Program-made: the position numbers and the translations under genes
Notes under the pieces: model-generated
Database searches by the model: none
Told to the model about the DNA's origin: nothing
Seen by the model: the letters and a program-made list of their open reading frames with translations, nothing else
Shown: positions 1-64,000 of the stretch, one piece after another
Numbering within the stretch: the stretch's first letter is position 1
Layout of the letters: each line of letters begins with the position of its first letter
Assembly: GCA_021229015.1 (NCBI GenBank)
Contig: CM037780.1
Location: 60,470,961-60,534,960 of the forward strand
Source of the DNA: Solen grandis
Lineage: Eukaryota > Mollusca > Bivalvia > Adapedonta > Solenidae
Direction of reading: 5' to 3'
DNA: 64,000 bases

Positions 1-121
1 AGCACTCACATCACATTCAGATTTTGCCGCCCCCCCCCCCCCCCCCCCCCCAGCGGAAAAATTCTGGATCCGGGCCTTGAAGAAATGCTATCAATAACTT
101 GGCGTCATTGCGTCGACATAA

Positions 122-138
122 TGACGTCACGACGTCAT
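122..138. promoter_or_regulatory. Double CRE/ATF-like site upstream of the small gene
   Basis: A perfect palindromic TGACGTCA (122-129) is followed immediately by a second GACGTCAT (131-138), about 85-100 bases upstream of the ATG at 221. This is the consensus bound by CREB/ATF bZIP factors and is typical of proximal promoters. No clear TATA box is seen between it and the ATG. Assignment as the promoter of the 221-889 gene is inferred from position only. Confidence 0.45.
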
Positions 139-220
139 CTTTTGAGTTGTCGCTAAGATAGTACATAACAACATTCATTTCCGGAAAACAGTCTTACACA
201 TTTTAGTTCTTCACTGCAAA

Positions 221-889
221 ATGTCATCATTTATCCAGGAGAAGGTAAATTGGATCTGCAAGAAGGTGTCCGTCCTCATTGCTATACACGAAATGATCAC
301 CGACGGCGTGGGGCTGTACGACAAGCCGGTGGTCCGTCGGGAGCGGGCGGAGGTGTGGGGAGACCGACCTGATTTTAAAGACATGGAGTCCGGGAGGTGT
401 AGGTACAGGAGATACATGAAGGTGCCCGAGTGGAGGAAAAGGGTGAGTTGTTCTAGAACTAATGTACAGCTGTACATGTAATTTGATATACATATTGTAA
501 ATGCGATCTGCGCATTTCTTGAAAAGAATACTTCACTTAGGTTGTTTTTATCAATTAAATTTTTCAATACTGAATTCATGATTGTGACTGATTTTTTTAG
601 ATTCATATACGCTATTTGATATAATTATATTAAAGATACAAAATTGCATTTATTTATTTATTTATTTATTTACTTATTTTACCAGTTTGACAGAATGGAA
701 GAAGACCTAGAGATGGCCCGGGCAGAGAGAGCCCACACAAGACAGGCCCAAATGGAATTAACCGTCCCCTCTACACAGAGACCACCCCGCCCTAAGATCG
801 AGGCCGCTATCCAGGATGTCAGGAACGGTCTCCGACGATTCCTCCGACGCAAGGCAGACACCGGACTGGTTGATGGTCTCGTCCAATAG
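221..889 (+). CDS. Small two-exon gene, unknown function (141 aa predicted)
   Basis: Not recognised as any family. Exon 1 (221-442) starts at an ATG preceded by CAAA and ends at AGG|GTGAGT. Exon 2 (686-889) starts after a pyrimidine-rich tract and ACCAG and ends at TAG. Both are in phase 0, giving 74 + 67 residues. The coding bases are clearly more GC-rich than the surrounding AT-rich DNA, and the splice signals are strong, which supports a real gene. The protein is soluble-looking and rich in Arg/Glu/Lys. Residues about 75-100 (FDRMEEDLEMARAERAH) are highly charged and probably helical, and residues about 108-131 hold a basic segment (RNGLRRFLRRK). No signal peptide or membrane segment is apparent. 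ATG 221 may be the true start, or an upstream exon may lie outside the window. Confidence 0.6.
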
Positions 890-1171
890 ATGCAGTTTCT
901 TTTTTTTTAATTTTAAATTATGTTTTATTTTGTTGAAATCATTGATGGGAAGATGAAATAATCTTAACCAATCTAATTATAAGAATTTTAGTTCATTTCA
1001 TACAGTCTCCGTGTTATTTATTTTACACCCTTTAACGTGTGTATGTGTTCACGATTTGCTAGTTTTCCCGTTCATTCTTCTCCCAATATATCATATATAA
1101 TCACATAATTATTTTAGTTAATTCTTGAGAAACTTTTATTATAATATTGTCACGTTTCAATTTTATTTCCC
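890..1171. other. 3' flank of the small gene, non-coding
   Basis: AT-rich sequence after the TAG at 889. No perfect AATAAA was seen in the first 100 bases; ATGAAATAATC near 950 is the nearest candidate poly(A) signal. Nothing else is recognised. Confidence 0.3.
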
Positions 1172-1407
1172 TTAACCCTTTCCCTCATAGAGGACACCAT
1201 GAAAAGACCTGTACGAACAGCATAAAACCAGATCAGCCTGCGAGTAACTCACAGGCTGATCAGGTTTTATGCTGTTCGCTGCTCCTCAGTGGTCTGGAAA
1301 TGAGGATTTTTAATTTGGTAAGGTTTAACTGTGGTTTTCTGCAGATCAGGCTTTATGAGGTACCTATTGAGTGCGTCAAAATGAGTCTATATGAGGGAAA
1401 GGGTTAA
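1172..1407 (+). mobile_element. TTAA miniature inverted-repeat element, copy A
   Basis: The element is bounded by TTAACCCTTTCCCTCATA and its reverse complement TATGAGGGAAAGGGTTAA. Internally it carries a near-perfect long hairpin built from two arms containing GAACAGCATAAAACC and GGTTTTATGCTGTTC around CAGCCTG/CAGGCTG. No coding capacity. Six full copies occur in this window. TTAA target duplication plus CCC...GGG ends resemble piggyBac-type non-autonomous elements; the superfamily is inferred. Confidence 0.85.
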
Positions 1408-1650
1408 GCATATGTATGGCGTATGAGGTAACGGGCGTCGTCATTGGACTGGACGATACGAATCATTTGGGTTATGTCTCATTCGAAAACATATAGAGTA
1501 AAAGGTCAGCTAATATGTAAATATTCTTATTTATAGCAAAAGAATACTGACAATTTGTTTAGTACAACCCCTTAATTCGAAAGTAACAAACACATTCTAA
1601 AGCAATGAGCAGTACATAGTATAATGTTGCAATGTTAATTCTATATTATA

Positions 1651-1896
1651 TTTCCATATCTATTGTAGAATGTTCACATTAATTTTGATGTGCTAAATGA
1701 ACAATGTAGCACGAAACATATCTCTAGCGCATTGCAATCATGCAAAGTTTTGGCAAGGCCCTCTAAGATTGCGGGTTAAATCATCACCTGCAGAGCATGA
1801 AATAAATCTAAGGGTCTGGCCAAAACTCTAATTGCAATGCAATGATCTGGATATGTTTTTGTTGCTATATTGCTCATCCTATAACATATATGGAAA
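1651..1896. repeat. Foldback (long inverted repeat) element
   Basis: Two arms of roughly 100 bases, starting TTTCCATAT and ending ATATATGGAAA, are imperfect inverted repeats. For example, GCATTGCAATCATGCAAAG and the following TTTTGGCAAGGCC on the left pair with GGCCAAAAC and TTGCAATGC on the right, meeting near 1,780. It is a non-coding foldback MITE-like structure; family not recognised. Confidence 0.6.
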
Positions 1897-2529
1897 TTAA
1901 ATCTCAAAAACACAAACAGCATGCAGCGTTCTACTACAGGTCATCAAAGTAACTTTGGTGACTTGCGAACTTTGGGGGTTGTCTTAAACAGGACGCTAGT
2001 ATTCTCTTGCTATATATCACAATAGTTACAATTAACAGACCTTCACTCAATATGTTTTCAAACAAATGAAACATTAAACATTTACCCTCACCCCATCCCC
2101 CAAGTAAAGTAAAAATTAAAAAGGGGGCCATGCGACGAGGTTGTAACATGTAATGTCACAAATATCTTATTTTGCTCGATTCGTTGAAGAAAATTGATTA
2201 AGTATTTTTTTCTTCATCAGTGTTATTGGGATATAGCGCATTAATGATATACAGGATTTTCAAACATTCGTGAAACCTTTAGAATTCGTGGGCATTTGTT
2301 TGTTGTCACGAATAGCACATCACTAATAATGTTAGAAACTGGTATGGTCACACTAAATTATAGACCTTTTGAAAATATTATGAAGAGGGTCTATTGAGGA
2401 CAAACCAACTTGTGATAAGAAAAGATTTTCCGGACTGTCGTTAGGAGCCATGGTCAGCACCAATTCAGCCCGTCCTCCTCTATTCAAAAGCATTTGCGCA
2501 TGCCGAAATGTGAGAGATTATTTGATTGG
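1897..2529. other. Non-coding, nothing recognised
   Basis: AT-rich intergenic sequence with only short random open frames. No repeat family or gene signal was identified. Confidence 0.3.
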
Positions 2530-2771
2530 TTAACCCTTTCCCTCATATAGACTCATTTTGACGCATTCAATAGGTACCACATAAAGCCTGATCTGCAGAA
2601 AACCACAGTTAAACCTTACCAAATCTAATTACAAAATCCTCATTTCCAGACCACTGAGGAGCAGCGAACAGCATAAAACCTGATCAGCCTGCGAGTTACT
2701 CGCAGGCTGATCTGGTTTTATGCTGTTCGCATAGGTCTTTTCATGGTGTCCTCTATGAGGGAAAGGGTTAA
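2530..2771 (-). mobile_element. TTAA miniature inverted-repeat element, copy B
   Basis: Same family as 1,172-1,407 in the opposite orientation, with TTAACCC...GGGTTAA ends and the central hairpin intact. It abuts the C-terminal part of a LINE relic (2,772-3,800), so it probably inserted into that older element. Confidence 0.85.
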
Positions 2772-3800
2772 GAAGAAACATTCCTTTCCCTGACTAGTCA
2801 TGTTCATAAGGTGTCCATATAGGTTACAAGACATACATTGCACTGGTATGGATCGCCTTTGGTAAATACTTCTTAAATGGTAGAATTGTCGAAGCCTTGT
2901 TAATGCTATTCTATACTTCTTTTCATTCATCTTGTCAAGATCATTTTTAAAAGCCAAATCGTGTTTAAAGCCCGAGTAAGAAATTAACCTTGCTGTATTT
3001 GAGTCAAAGTTATGTTAAGCCCATCTTGTCCTAACTGAAGATAAAATAGACCTTTTTTAATTGATATGCCGAATTTAAACCTCCATAATTTATACCATTA
3101 TCAACTTCACGTCGTAACATATAATAAACTCGTTTAATTAAGAAACGTTCGCCTAATATTACTATTTTTAACCAATAGTTCATTATATGCAAAATCAGTC
3201 TCATTGTACGTACATTTGATGACGCCCTAATTCGCCATATAAAGCAGATAGATTTGTGGATTTCTAACATAGAGTATTTAGAACTGGTGCCACAAGAGTA
3301 ATTTGCATTTTTCTGAAGTAGTTAATTATGTATCCGACGTTTATAATTCAAAAATAATTTGTACAATGCTGAATATGCATGCTCAGCTACACATTATTGA
3401 TTCCTATACCAGTTTGCATTTAAAAAATGTATACGCCTAAATATTTGAATGAATCAACTATTTCATGTCCTATTAAATAAAATTTATTTGAAGAAAGGCA
3501 CGATCATTTTTCAAATATCATAACTTTTGTACATGTATTTATAGTTAAGCCCCATGTATCGCAATAATTTTGCACGTCATTTTGTATTGACTGAATGGGT
3601 AATGCTGAAGAACTAAACAAAACTTGGTCATTTGCATACATTAGAATAAATATTTTATATCATCAATTGAAAATATATCTTCGATATCCAAATTTATGTT
3701 TCACGATCATCGGAGAACTGGGATCCTCTTGTTTCACTCCAGAGTTTACGTGTACCCTTCCTTTTGATATTCCTTCATTTTGTTTTATACAATTATTATA
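2772..3800 (-). pseudogene. Decayed LINE reverse-transcriptase fragment
   Basis: On the minus strand, several reading frames interrupted by stops show non-LTR retrotransposon motifs in the correct order. GVKQEDP near 3,740-3,720 is the GVRQGDPLSP-type motif. YANDQVLF near 3,640-3,615 matches the YADD box. WGLTIN, CTKVMIFEK and SFKYLGVYIF lie at about 3,560-3,420. A C-terminal region like that of CR1/Jockey-group LINEs lies at 3,270-2,780, with MNYWLKI..., YYMLRRE and a KKYRIALTRLR segment. At least three in-frame stops and a substituted catalytic position (Asn for Asp in the YADD box) show it is dead. The exact clade is not determined. Confidence 0.7.
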
Positions 3801-6800
3801 TGAGTTTTATTAATTTTTGTATTTGTTTTTGGCGATTTTTTTGTAAATGTTTTTGAAAAAAAAAGTAAATTAGGCACTATTGATAAATAATGTGACAAAA
3901 TCGTCTAAAACCATACTAAGGACTATTTATCTTTTCATGAATCGAAATTAAATGATTTATTTTAGAAGATAACAAATTCACAAATACATTTGATACTCGT
4001 ATTTTCATCAAAAATATTTTTGGCATACGCAATTTCTAAAGGAAGGGGCATAATCAGAGTGCTTATTAAAATATACAAAATTGTATTTATCTCCCTTTTA
4101 TTCACAAAAAGATAATCTACAAAATGTGTTTTGGCCGACGCTTGCATCAACACCAGTACGCACCTTTGTCCTTATTCACACGCACAGGAAATGTTTCAAA
4201 ATAAAAAAGAAAGCATTTTCATCATCTAAATATTAATCATAGAATAATAAGTCCGTTCCACTCGCTGTGTGACTATGCAATTAACTAACAATATAGTCTT
4301 TGCCCAAGTTTGTATATTTTTCAATTTGTTCGAAAAGGTCAATGCCGCGGCCGTCTCAAACGTATAATTATGATACATAAATGTATATCGCTTATATACC
4401 ATCATAAATGACTGAGATATTGGCATTCTATGAATCTTGGTCATTCGAGAGTAGTACCCAACTTTCGTGCCAGACTCTATTGCATCAAACCATTTTGATC
4501 TTTTTCATTAATTGTCAGATATGTATTTTTTTATATTTACTTTTAAAGTACAAGGACAGACCACCGCTATACCGACCCTTTCGAACACCTGAATGATTAT
4601 TTCCGAAAATATGATCACAGTCAAAATTAGTTGCCTGTATTTATTTTTTATTTAACCACGTTTCTGAAAACAGTAAAATATTGTAGATTTCACAGTGTTA
4701 TATAAAATCGCCGTCTGTTTGTTTATATACCAGTCTGTCTACAATCCAAGCTACTATATGCAGTTCTCACGACTGTCCTATATCTCCATGCTGTCCTAAT
4801 TGTCATAACTGCTGTGCCCCCAAAATTTACAAGTACAGCATCTTTTTAATCTTTTAAGCAATCTCACTCTGCATTGTCACGTACGAGTTTGACCCTGTTG
4901 CCCTTTTTCATTTCACGCTCCATAATCGATCGGTCGTAACTCGAACCTGTTTTGGTCACTGTACACCCACGCCGTGACCCGTACGCTTTAACTACTCCGA
5001 GATTTTCTTCTCAAACTTATTTTTCACGATTTCACAACCCTTCTATGAATGAAATTTTACTACTACTGGCCGAGGATACTTTTGATGCACTAATTCGACG
5101 TGATGTGCCCTATCGATAGTGATTTGATCCATATTTTCGATACATAGTTTATCTTTGGAAAATTCTTGAACATAAGTTTCACAAATACATTTTACTTTTC
5201 TGGTCCTAAGTCAGATTGTCTAAAGCTTAGAAACATTTTTCAGATCAGCCTTTTCTTTAAGTGATTTTATATTGACATATACATACATTTTACATACATG
5301 TACATTTTTTTTTTTACCATTGTGACTCTTTTGTCACCCTGGACGACCCACATATCAGCTTCAAACAAGTCAAACAAACAAGTCAAACAAGGTTGAGGAA
5401 GACTGGATATTGTACAAGTGCGTCCAGGTAGAAGAAACCAGATGCAATAGTCAAAACGAAGGAGAAATAATGACTATACCTATTTCTGTTATTGAACAAT
5501 ACCTATGATTGTTATTAATTGGTGTTGTCTATTCCTTGTGATATAATCTTATAATTTGTTTTCTTTGATCCAGTACTTCAAAATATAGTTACAATATATA
5601 TTAAAAATGAATAAATAACTGTATGAAAAAGATATATAAACCGAAGGGAAAATCTAAAACATTTAACAAGGAATTTTCATGACCTTCTCAGGCGCAAAGT
5701 ACTGGTCCAAACCGGGAACCGTCGAGAAGGATTGGTATAAGTTGTAAGAACTTTTTTCCCAATCGACTTAAAATAAATAAGTTTAAATCAAATAATAAGA
5801 ATAAAAATAATAAACTAGATGTAACGAAAATAGTGTCATTCCCCCTTTAAGTTTTAATGTTTTGTCCTTAACATATATATATATATGAAAATAATAATCT
5901 CCCAATATTAAGAATTGTATGGTTTAAGTGCTTCACCGATTTTCTACATCTACGATGAGAATGTGTCGGTAATTAAGTCGTCGAACAATCGCTGACAAGT
6001 CGCAAATCTTATCGCCGCTTGATCGGCGATCATACCCTAATATTCCAGATATAGACATCAATAGTTGCATCATTTGCAAAGAGGCTGCATCATATCTGCA
6101 ATGTCTGTATAACTGGATGCATTGACATTCCCCTTTAATCTAATCAGCGATAGGTTTTAACAGCACACTTCCTTTCGTCTTGGATGGGTTTATGTTCGTT
6201 TTGGTTTTTTGTTTTCCTATTATTATATACAAATGACAGTTATCAAAATTCTCATTTTCAAATAAATGTAATCGGTTTAAAAGTTATCACCTACTTCCCC
6301 TAAATTGATATTCACATATTTTGATTAGAATATATTTCAAATTTTAGCAAGACATTTATATTATATTAAAGAATATCTCCTGATCTGAGAGAGCACCTAA
6401 TTATGTACCTTATTTGCCGTTCTTTCTAGAAGAAGAATGGCTACTTCCATAAATCCTTGGTATCTTTTGACGAGATTACATACCTGTCCGTATGTGCATT
6501 ATTAAAATTATGTGCTATATAGTATGTGTTAATTTATAGCTACTCCTTAATATGTTATCTTTATACTCTTGTTTGTCCGGAAATAGCTTTTTGTAGCTAA
6601 TGTTATCTGTTATCTATTTTTCCGACGTGAAATAAAATTTCTTGTGTCTGTTATGTACCGTACATGTAATTTTTCGCATGTCGTCGGCGTATTATACCGA
6701 TCCATGAGAGAACTGCATCCACTTTATCCAATCTCACGCAAAAGTTATTTCCCTTTACATAGGTGTGACGTCATGATAAAAATGGCGAATTGTGATTTCG

Positions 6801-7589
6801 CTTCCTGTTTAATAATTTGTAAGTTTGCTTTATATTCACTTGCAATTATACCAATATTATATATTTTTCATATGTTTTTGCCTTTACCAAGTAAAAGGAT
6901 GAGTGTTATCTCATAACGAACTACTAATGTGAACATTTATCAAACAGGAGTCATTGAAGTTTTGGACATAATTTTTGCGGTTGAAACTCATTTTTACTAA
7001 CCAATAATAAGCAAGATAAACTTATTTTTTAACGCCTTTTTTCTCAAAATGTAAACACAACAGCGCGTCATTAATCTTGTTTCTGTTATCACGGAAACGT
7101 CATAAATCATGCAAACACTGCTTTCGAGATGTAATATTTAAAGTCCGTATTTTACTTTGGACAATCTTATGAATGACTCAACTGTAAACCGTCATCATGT
7201 CAGTAATTAACACTGAATGAGCATCTTTTTCATCTTTTATACAATCTCACTCTACATTATATATGGTGAATTTGAATGTCTAGCTTAAAAATGAATAAAA
7301 TATATCAAACTTCATTCAACTAAATCTACCATTTTATTGTTTTGAAGATACAAATAAGTTTTGACCATATAATCCTAAGACTAATTACTGGAAGTATATA
7401 TTAATAATCACATGGAATTACCAAAAACTTCTGTTGTGCATGTGAAATGGGCTGTACAACCGGTCTTACAATAAGGAAGTCTAGACTTTCGGATAAAAAT
7501 CTTGAGTGATATAACGTGTTTCATTGACTGTTGTAATATTTCATGTTAGATTGCATGACATTCTCTTTACTGTGTGGTTTATTAATTAA
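3801..7589. other. Long AT-rich non-coding stretch
   Basis: No gene, tRNA or full transposon was recognised. Small features only: a TA microsatellite near 5,875-5,885 and a TGACGTCA palindrome at 6,766-6,773. Open frames here are short, without codon bias or recognisable motifs. Confidence 0.3.
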
Positions 7590-7597
7590 TAACTAAG

Positions 7598-8034
7598 CAG
7601 TGTTTCTTCCAGCTCTGACTTTTAGGGAGTCATATTTTACCCCCTGTACCAGAATTTGGGGGGTCATATGTAAAAAGACTCATTGGTTGATACACCAATG
7701 CCTCGATGAATAAATAATGTTTATCTCTCTATATTTATATTTAGCAGCGGAATTCCCCTCTTTCGGGCTTGGACTATAAGTATAAACAACCAAAAAATTG
7801 GAATGCGACAGGGGCATTCACATGCAAAAAACAATGTGACTATTGCACATGACACATGCCTCTCTCGACCAGTGCTACTGCACAACAAGTTTCTTACATC
7901 TTTCTCAGTCTTTTAAAGTTCCAATGCGACAAATGAAAACCTGCGTCACGGAAAATGCACAGACCGAATTTCATTGCATCAAAGCAAAAAAAAGAGCGTC
8001 AAAAATGCAAAAAGGCGTTCTGGAAGAAACACTG
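7598..8034. mobile_element. hAT-like miniature element with 8-bp target duplication
   Basis: Terminal inverted repeats CAGTGTTTCTTCCAG (left) and CTGGAAGAAACACTG (right) are exact over 15 bases. The flanking octamers TAACTAAG (7,590-7,597) and TAACTATA (8,035-8,042) match at six of eight positions. CAGTG termini and an 8-bp duplication are typical of hAT transposons. The interior has no transposase. Confidence 0.7.
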
Positions 8035-8042
8035 TAACTATA

Positions 8043-9899
8043 GTTTTATAAGTTTTTCATAGATTATCTTGTTCAAAATGAAAACTGAAATTTATATAAA
8101 AAAAACAACAAAAAAACATATGCAATGCTGTAATTTCAAGTTCCATGCATCTTCTTCCTACATATTTTGATTTAAAATTTGACTGTTGATTTTTCGGCGT
8201 AGCTGTATAAAATCGATTTCGATGTTTATTTTTAGACCAAAATCCCCCCTGCAAATCTGCAGAAGTGGACTTGCCCACTTTAACCTGTTGATCATGTAGT
8301 ATGCGGAGGAGGTGGAAGTTAACCCATATATTATAATTAACACATACTTTCCTATCAATTAGGGGGTCTTACTTTATCAATATGGATCTAACCAACAAAC
8401 ATTATGAATCTTACATATACAATAACATACCTTTGACCCCTTTTTGTAATAAGTAAACTTAACCATGTCAGTGTGTACAGAATGTATATAAATAGACTGC
8501 ATGATCACTATTTTAAGAATACATCTGAGTTCCCGGAAATACAGTCTATTATTAGATTGTAGGAGTTCAGTTTGTTTTCCATTTTACGCCGAATATCTTT
8601 TTTTAAAGATATTTCTTGTTTATATTAAACTGATATTTTTTGTCTGTTTTGAATAGTTAAATCAACAGCATTGTCACATTAAAAGCAGTCTGCAATGTGA
8701 CTGCTATTAAAAAGGTAAGAACCGCCTCCATAATTATGATTTGTATTTCAATTAGATGAATCCAAAGCATGACTTGAGTGGGGTGTATATGAATCCACCT
8801 CAGTCAAACTAAACAGCATACACATCTTGATATACCAAAGTTGTTGCAACAGTTTTAAAACAAATGGTGACATGCAGTAATTCTGTTTCCTATAGGATGT
8901 TGTTAAACACATATAGGAGTAGTGCCATGTCAGGATAATAAGACTACATGTGGTTTCATGCCACTTGTCTACAACATTGTGAGACAGCTCCCAGAAATTC
9001 ACAGGAGATTTTCCTTTTGGAAAGTGTGATATATTTGCTTTGATTTTAATTTTTAGAGGGGATCTGATTGGAAACCACTTGTCAATGTAGCTTCTAAAGG
9101 TAAATAAAGCAATAACTTTGGGATGGAAACAGGCTTCCATTTCATTGTGTTTTTGAGTAATATGAAAATTGAAGAAAAAAAATGAAAAAAAAAGATACAT
9201 TTCCCACTTATATTACCTGATACCAAAAAGTCCATGTATTTCGGTTTTGCATGAATATTTCATATTCATTATTTACAGTATTTTTTTTTTTTTTTTTTTA
9301 TAATGGAACATTCCACATTTAAACTAGTTACATGACATGATCCATACAACCTAAACTATGCTGTAAACAGAAAAAGACCAAAATTCACCAATTTACTCTT
9401 ACCATACACAGGGTGTTTAGTAGACTCTGACCTTCAAGGGTCACTGACTCTTCAGCCAAAATTTTCAAGGGTCAAATTCATATTTTGAAATATTTCACAG
9501 GTAAACTTATGTCAGAAATTGTTTTGCATGATTACCCACATCACCAATCCCAAGAAGGCCGAGATATTTTGATTTCTCTTTTATTTGAAAAGTATTAATG
9601 CATAGGGTTTTGTACTTGCTGCAATAAAAATAAAGCAAACTCATTGAATGCATTTTGTTTCAACTGTAGACCTTTTATTATCATTATTACTATTATTCAA
9701 TATTTTTATTTGCTGCAATAAAAAATAAAGCGGACTCATTGAATGCATTTTTTTTATAATAAATAAAGTTAATTAATCAAGAGGACAAAAAATCATTTTT
9801 TCTTTATTTTTGGTAACTTTTTATTTTTATTTTATTTAGATTATTTAAGTAATTAAATGGAATATTCAGTCATTTTGTGGCTCCAAAAAAATGTTTTTA
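8043..9899. other. Non-coding, low-complexity and local duplications
   Basis: Contains a poly-T run at about 9,282-9,299. A local duplication of a TGCAATAAAA...TCATTGAATGCATTTT segment lies at about 9,619-9,655 and 9,713-9,750. No gene recognised. Confidence 0.35.
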
Positions 9900-10652
9900 A
9901 TGGCTTTGAGTTCGATTATGGCTGAGATCTATCAATTAGGTCAGGAGTTATGCCCCTTTTAATAAAAATATGCCCCATTTCACGTTGTTTACACTCAAGC
10001 ATCTGCATCTTTTGAGCAATCATCTTCAAACTTTATGGCAATGCTTATGACCATAAGGTCTCAATTGAGAACGATTATGGCTAAGATCCGTCAATTAGGT
10101 CAGGAGTTAAGCCCCTTTTAATATAAAAAAATGCCAGATTTCACTTTGTTTACACTCTAGCATCTTCATTTTTGAGCAATCATCTTCAAACTTTATGACA
10201 ATGTTTATGACCATAATGTCTCAATTGAGTTTGATTATGGCTGAGATTGGTCAATTATGTCAGGAGTGAAGCCCTTTTGATATAAAAAAATGCCAGATTT
10301 CACTTTGTTTACACTCTAGCATCTTCATTTTTGAGCAATCATCTTCAAACTTTATGGCAATGCTTATGACCATAATGTCTCGATTGAGTTCGATTAAAGC
10401 TGAGATCTGTTGATTAGGTCAGGAGTTATGCCCCTTTAAATATAAAAAAATGCCAGATTTCACTTTGATTACACTCTAGCATCTTCATTTTTTAGCAATC
10501 TTTTTTAAACTATAAGAATGTTTATGCCCATAATTTTGCAATCAGATTCTTATAACTGATATTGACTAGTTAATTTAGGAGTTATGCCCTTTTCACCAAA
10601 AAAAGCCAGATTTCTCAGGTGAGCGATCAAGGGCCATCTTGGCCCTCTTGTT
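9900..10652 (+). mobile_element. Helentron-like repeat element, 5'-truncated, about 160-bp tandem core
   Basis: About four and a half copies of a roughly 160-base unit (TTACACTCTAGCATCTTCAT..., ATCATCTTCAAACTTTATG..., GGTCAGGAGTTATGCCCC) are followed by the 3' end signature CTCAGGTGAGCGATCAAGGGCC-ATCTTGGCCCTCTTGTTT. The signature holds a short hairpin (GGGCCA/TGGCCC) next to the terminus. The 5' palindrome seen in complete copies is missing. Confidence 0.7.
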
Positions 10653-11529
10653 TGTACTTCTGCTCATTCGGGTCCCATTCATTTTCATAATTTCCTGACC
10701 TGTTCTTAAATCTTACTGATTAAAAATTTCAGTTGTCTCACAGTCATAGATTTCTTTCCAAGATTAATGCTGGAATTAGTAATTTTCTAACTTGAAAGAA
10801 TTTGTGAAGGATTACCAAGTTTGTTGCATGGTGACAGGTGAAAGCTGTTATACGAATCAAGCACATGATTTGCTAAAAAAATAGAATCTGTCTATCAACT
10901 GCATGTGACTGTAATGTTCAGTCTGGTTCCAGACTTCCTGTGATAGTGTGTAGTACTCCAGACTTATTGGCTATTGATACGTGTGGTGTTTGACACGTGA
11001 CAATATCATGATGCACGACCGGAAATGCCCACAGGTCAAACTGACTCTTTAGACTTTATTTTTGCATGTCAATTACGGGTATTTCTTGATTTTCACTGGT
11101 CACAACTCGGGAGCTCGGGTCCCTTTCCCAAAATAGGAGGAAAAAAACCTGGGTTGTAGAATGGGGTTTCATGCGCAATTTTCATGCTGATGTTTTCAAT
11201 TTATGCACAACATTCCAATCCCACACCTCCTAAAATATATGTCTCCTATTCACAATCACCGCATGACTATAATACTGTCAGTGGAACAGTAAACCCAAGC
11301 AAACAAACATTTATTATTCAAATAAATTATTCACATATATTTAAACATGCGACATGATACCAAAATTTTTATTTCAAGCTTTGTTTCATGTTCACTGTAG
11401 ATTAGAATTACCCCTTCCCATCGCAGACTGCCAGTGCACTTAATTCATGAGTGTTTATAAATTTATAATTTATCGGTAATCAGTATTTTACCAGATACTT
11501 GATCTAGGATGTATTATTTTTGTCTGCAG
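10653..11529. other. Non-coding region upstream of the first CSK coding exon
   Basis: No promoter or 5' exon could be pinned down. The first CSK coding exon begins at a splice acceptor, so a 5' untranslated exon must lie in this stretch or further left. A short repeat-like string (AAACCCAAGCAAACAAAC) lies near 11,291. Confidence 0.35.
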
Positions 11530-11568
11530 GAGAGTCCATATTTATCCAGCATTTATCTGACTAGAAGA

Positions 11569-63817
<52,249 letters not shown>

Positions 63818-64000
63818 GTAGGTCACTGGGTGGGGCTTTCGCTACCCCCTTCAACTTCTCCCCATTTTAACAATTTGTTTTTATTTCAAAAACTTACCTT
63901 TTATGTAGATTTTTAAATACAGTTTGCAACCTAACATTTTTACTTTCAGTGGTTCTTCAGTTGGACCAGTACTTTATGCATAGGAAAGTCTTGCAAGATT

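Noticed and set aside
31..51. Poly-C run at the left edge as a telomere or special signal
   Set aside because: Plain homopolymer; similar C or G runs occur at 44,716, 55,695 and 57,819 inside introns.
3595..3813. 72-codon plus-strand open frame
   Set aside because: It is antisense to a LINE reverse-transcriptase relic whose motifs (GVKQEDP, YANDQVLF) lie on the minus strand.

Overview
This is nuclear DNA from an animal, most likely a bivalve mollusc. The window is AT-rich, one gene is split into small exons by multi-kilobase introns, and most of the rest is dispersed repeats. The bivalve call is an inference from the repeat repertoire: AGCTCACCTGAGC...TTGGCCCTCTTGTT elements with tandem cores, TTAACCCTTTCCCTCATA miniature elements, tRNA-headed SINEs and an invertebrate P2X7-type domain relic. 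No bacterial or organellar genes were seen.

Layout. Positions 1-900 hold a small two-exon gene of unknown function (141 aa) behind a double CRE/ATF-like motif. Positions 900-11,500 are non-coding and contain a LINE relic, two TTAA miniature elements, a foldback element, a hAT-like miniature element and the 3' part of a Helentron-like element. From 11,530 to the right edge the plus strand carries one gene, the orthologue of C-terminal Src kinase (CSK), which phosphorylates the inhibitory C-terminal tyrosine of Src-family kinases. Its exons encode a short N-terminus (11,569), the SH3 domain (12,656 and 38,193), the SH2 domain (45,989, 50,818 and 51,964), the SH2 end plus linker and glycine loop (57,095), and the kinase domain through APE (58,328, 60,906, 61,894, 63,722). 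Roughly the last 90 residues lie beyond the window.

The main discovery is that the SH2 exon is present three times in tandem. All three copies (A 45,989-46,211; B 50,818-51,037; C 51,964-52,182) have the same splice phases (2 in, 0 out), start at the same Pro|Trp codon junction and end at the same Leu-Val-Glu. Each length is 1 modulo 3 apart from a single missing base in C, so only transcripts with one cassette stay in frame. This looks like a mutually exclusive exon cluster that would give one Csk kinase interchangeable phosphotyrosine-reading modules. Cassette C lacks one A in a run of seven A. That is either a homopolymer sequencing error, a real decay, or a -1 slippery site, because A AAA AAA lies in the correct phase.

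The introns are a record of nested transposition. Two families can be tied to their target sites by comparing filled and empty paralogous copies inside this window: TTAA duplication for the CCCTTTCCCTCATA elements and T|T insertion for the Helentron-like elements. A 1.6-kb element with 149-bp inverted termini carries a broken P2X7-receptor intracellular-type domain.
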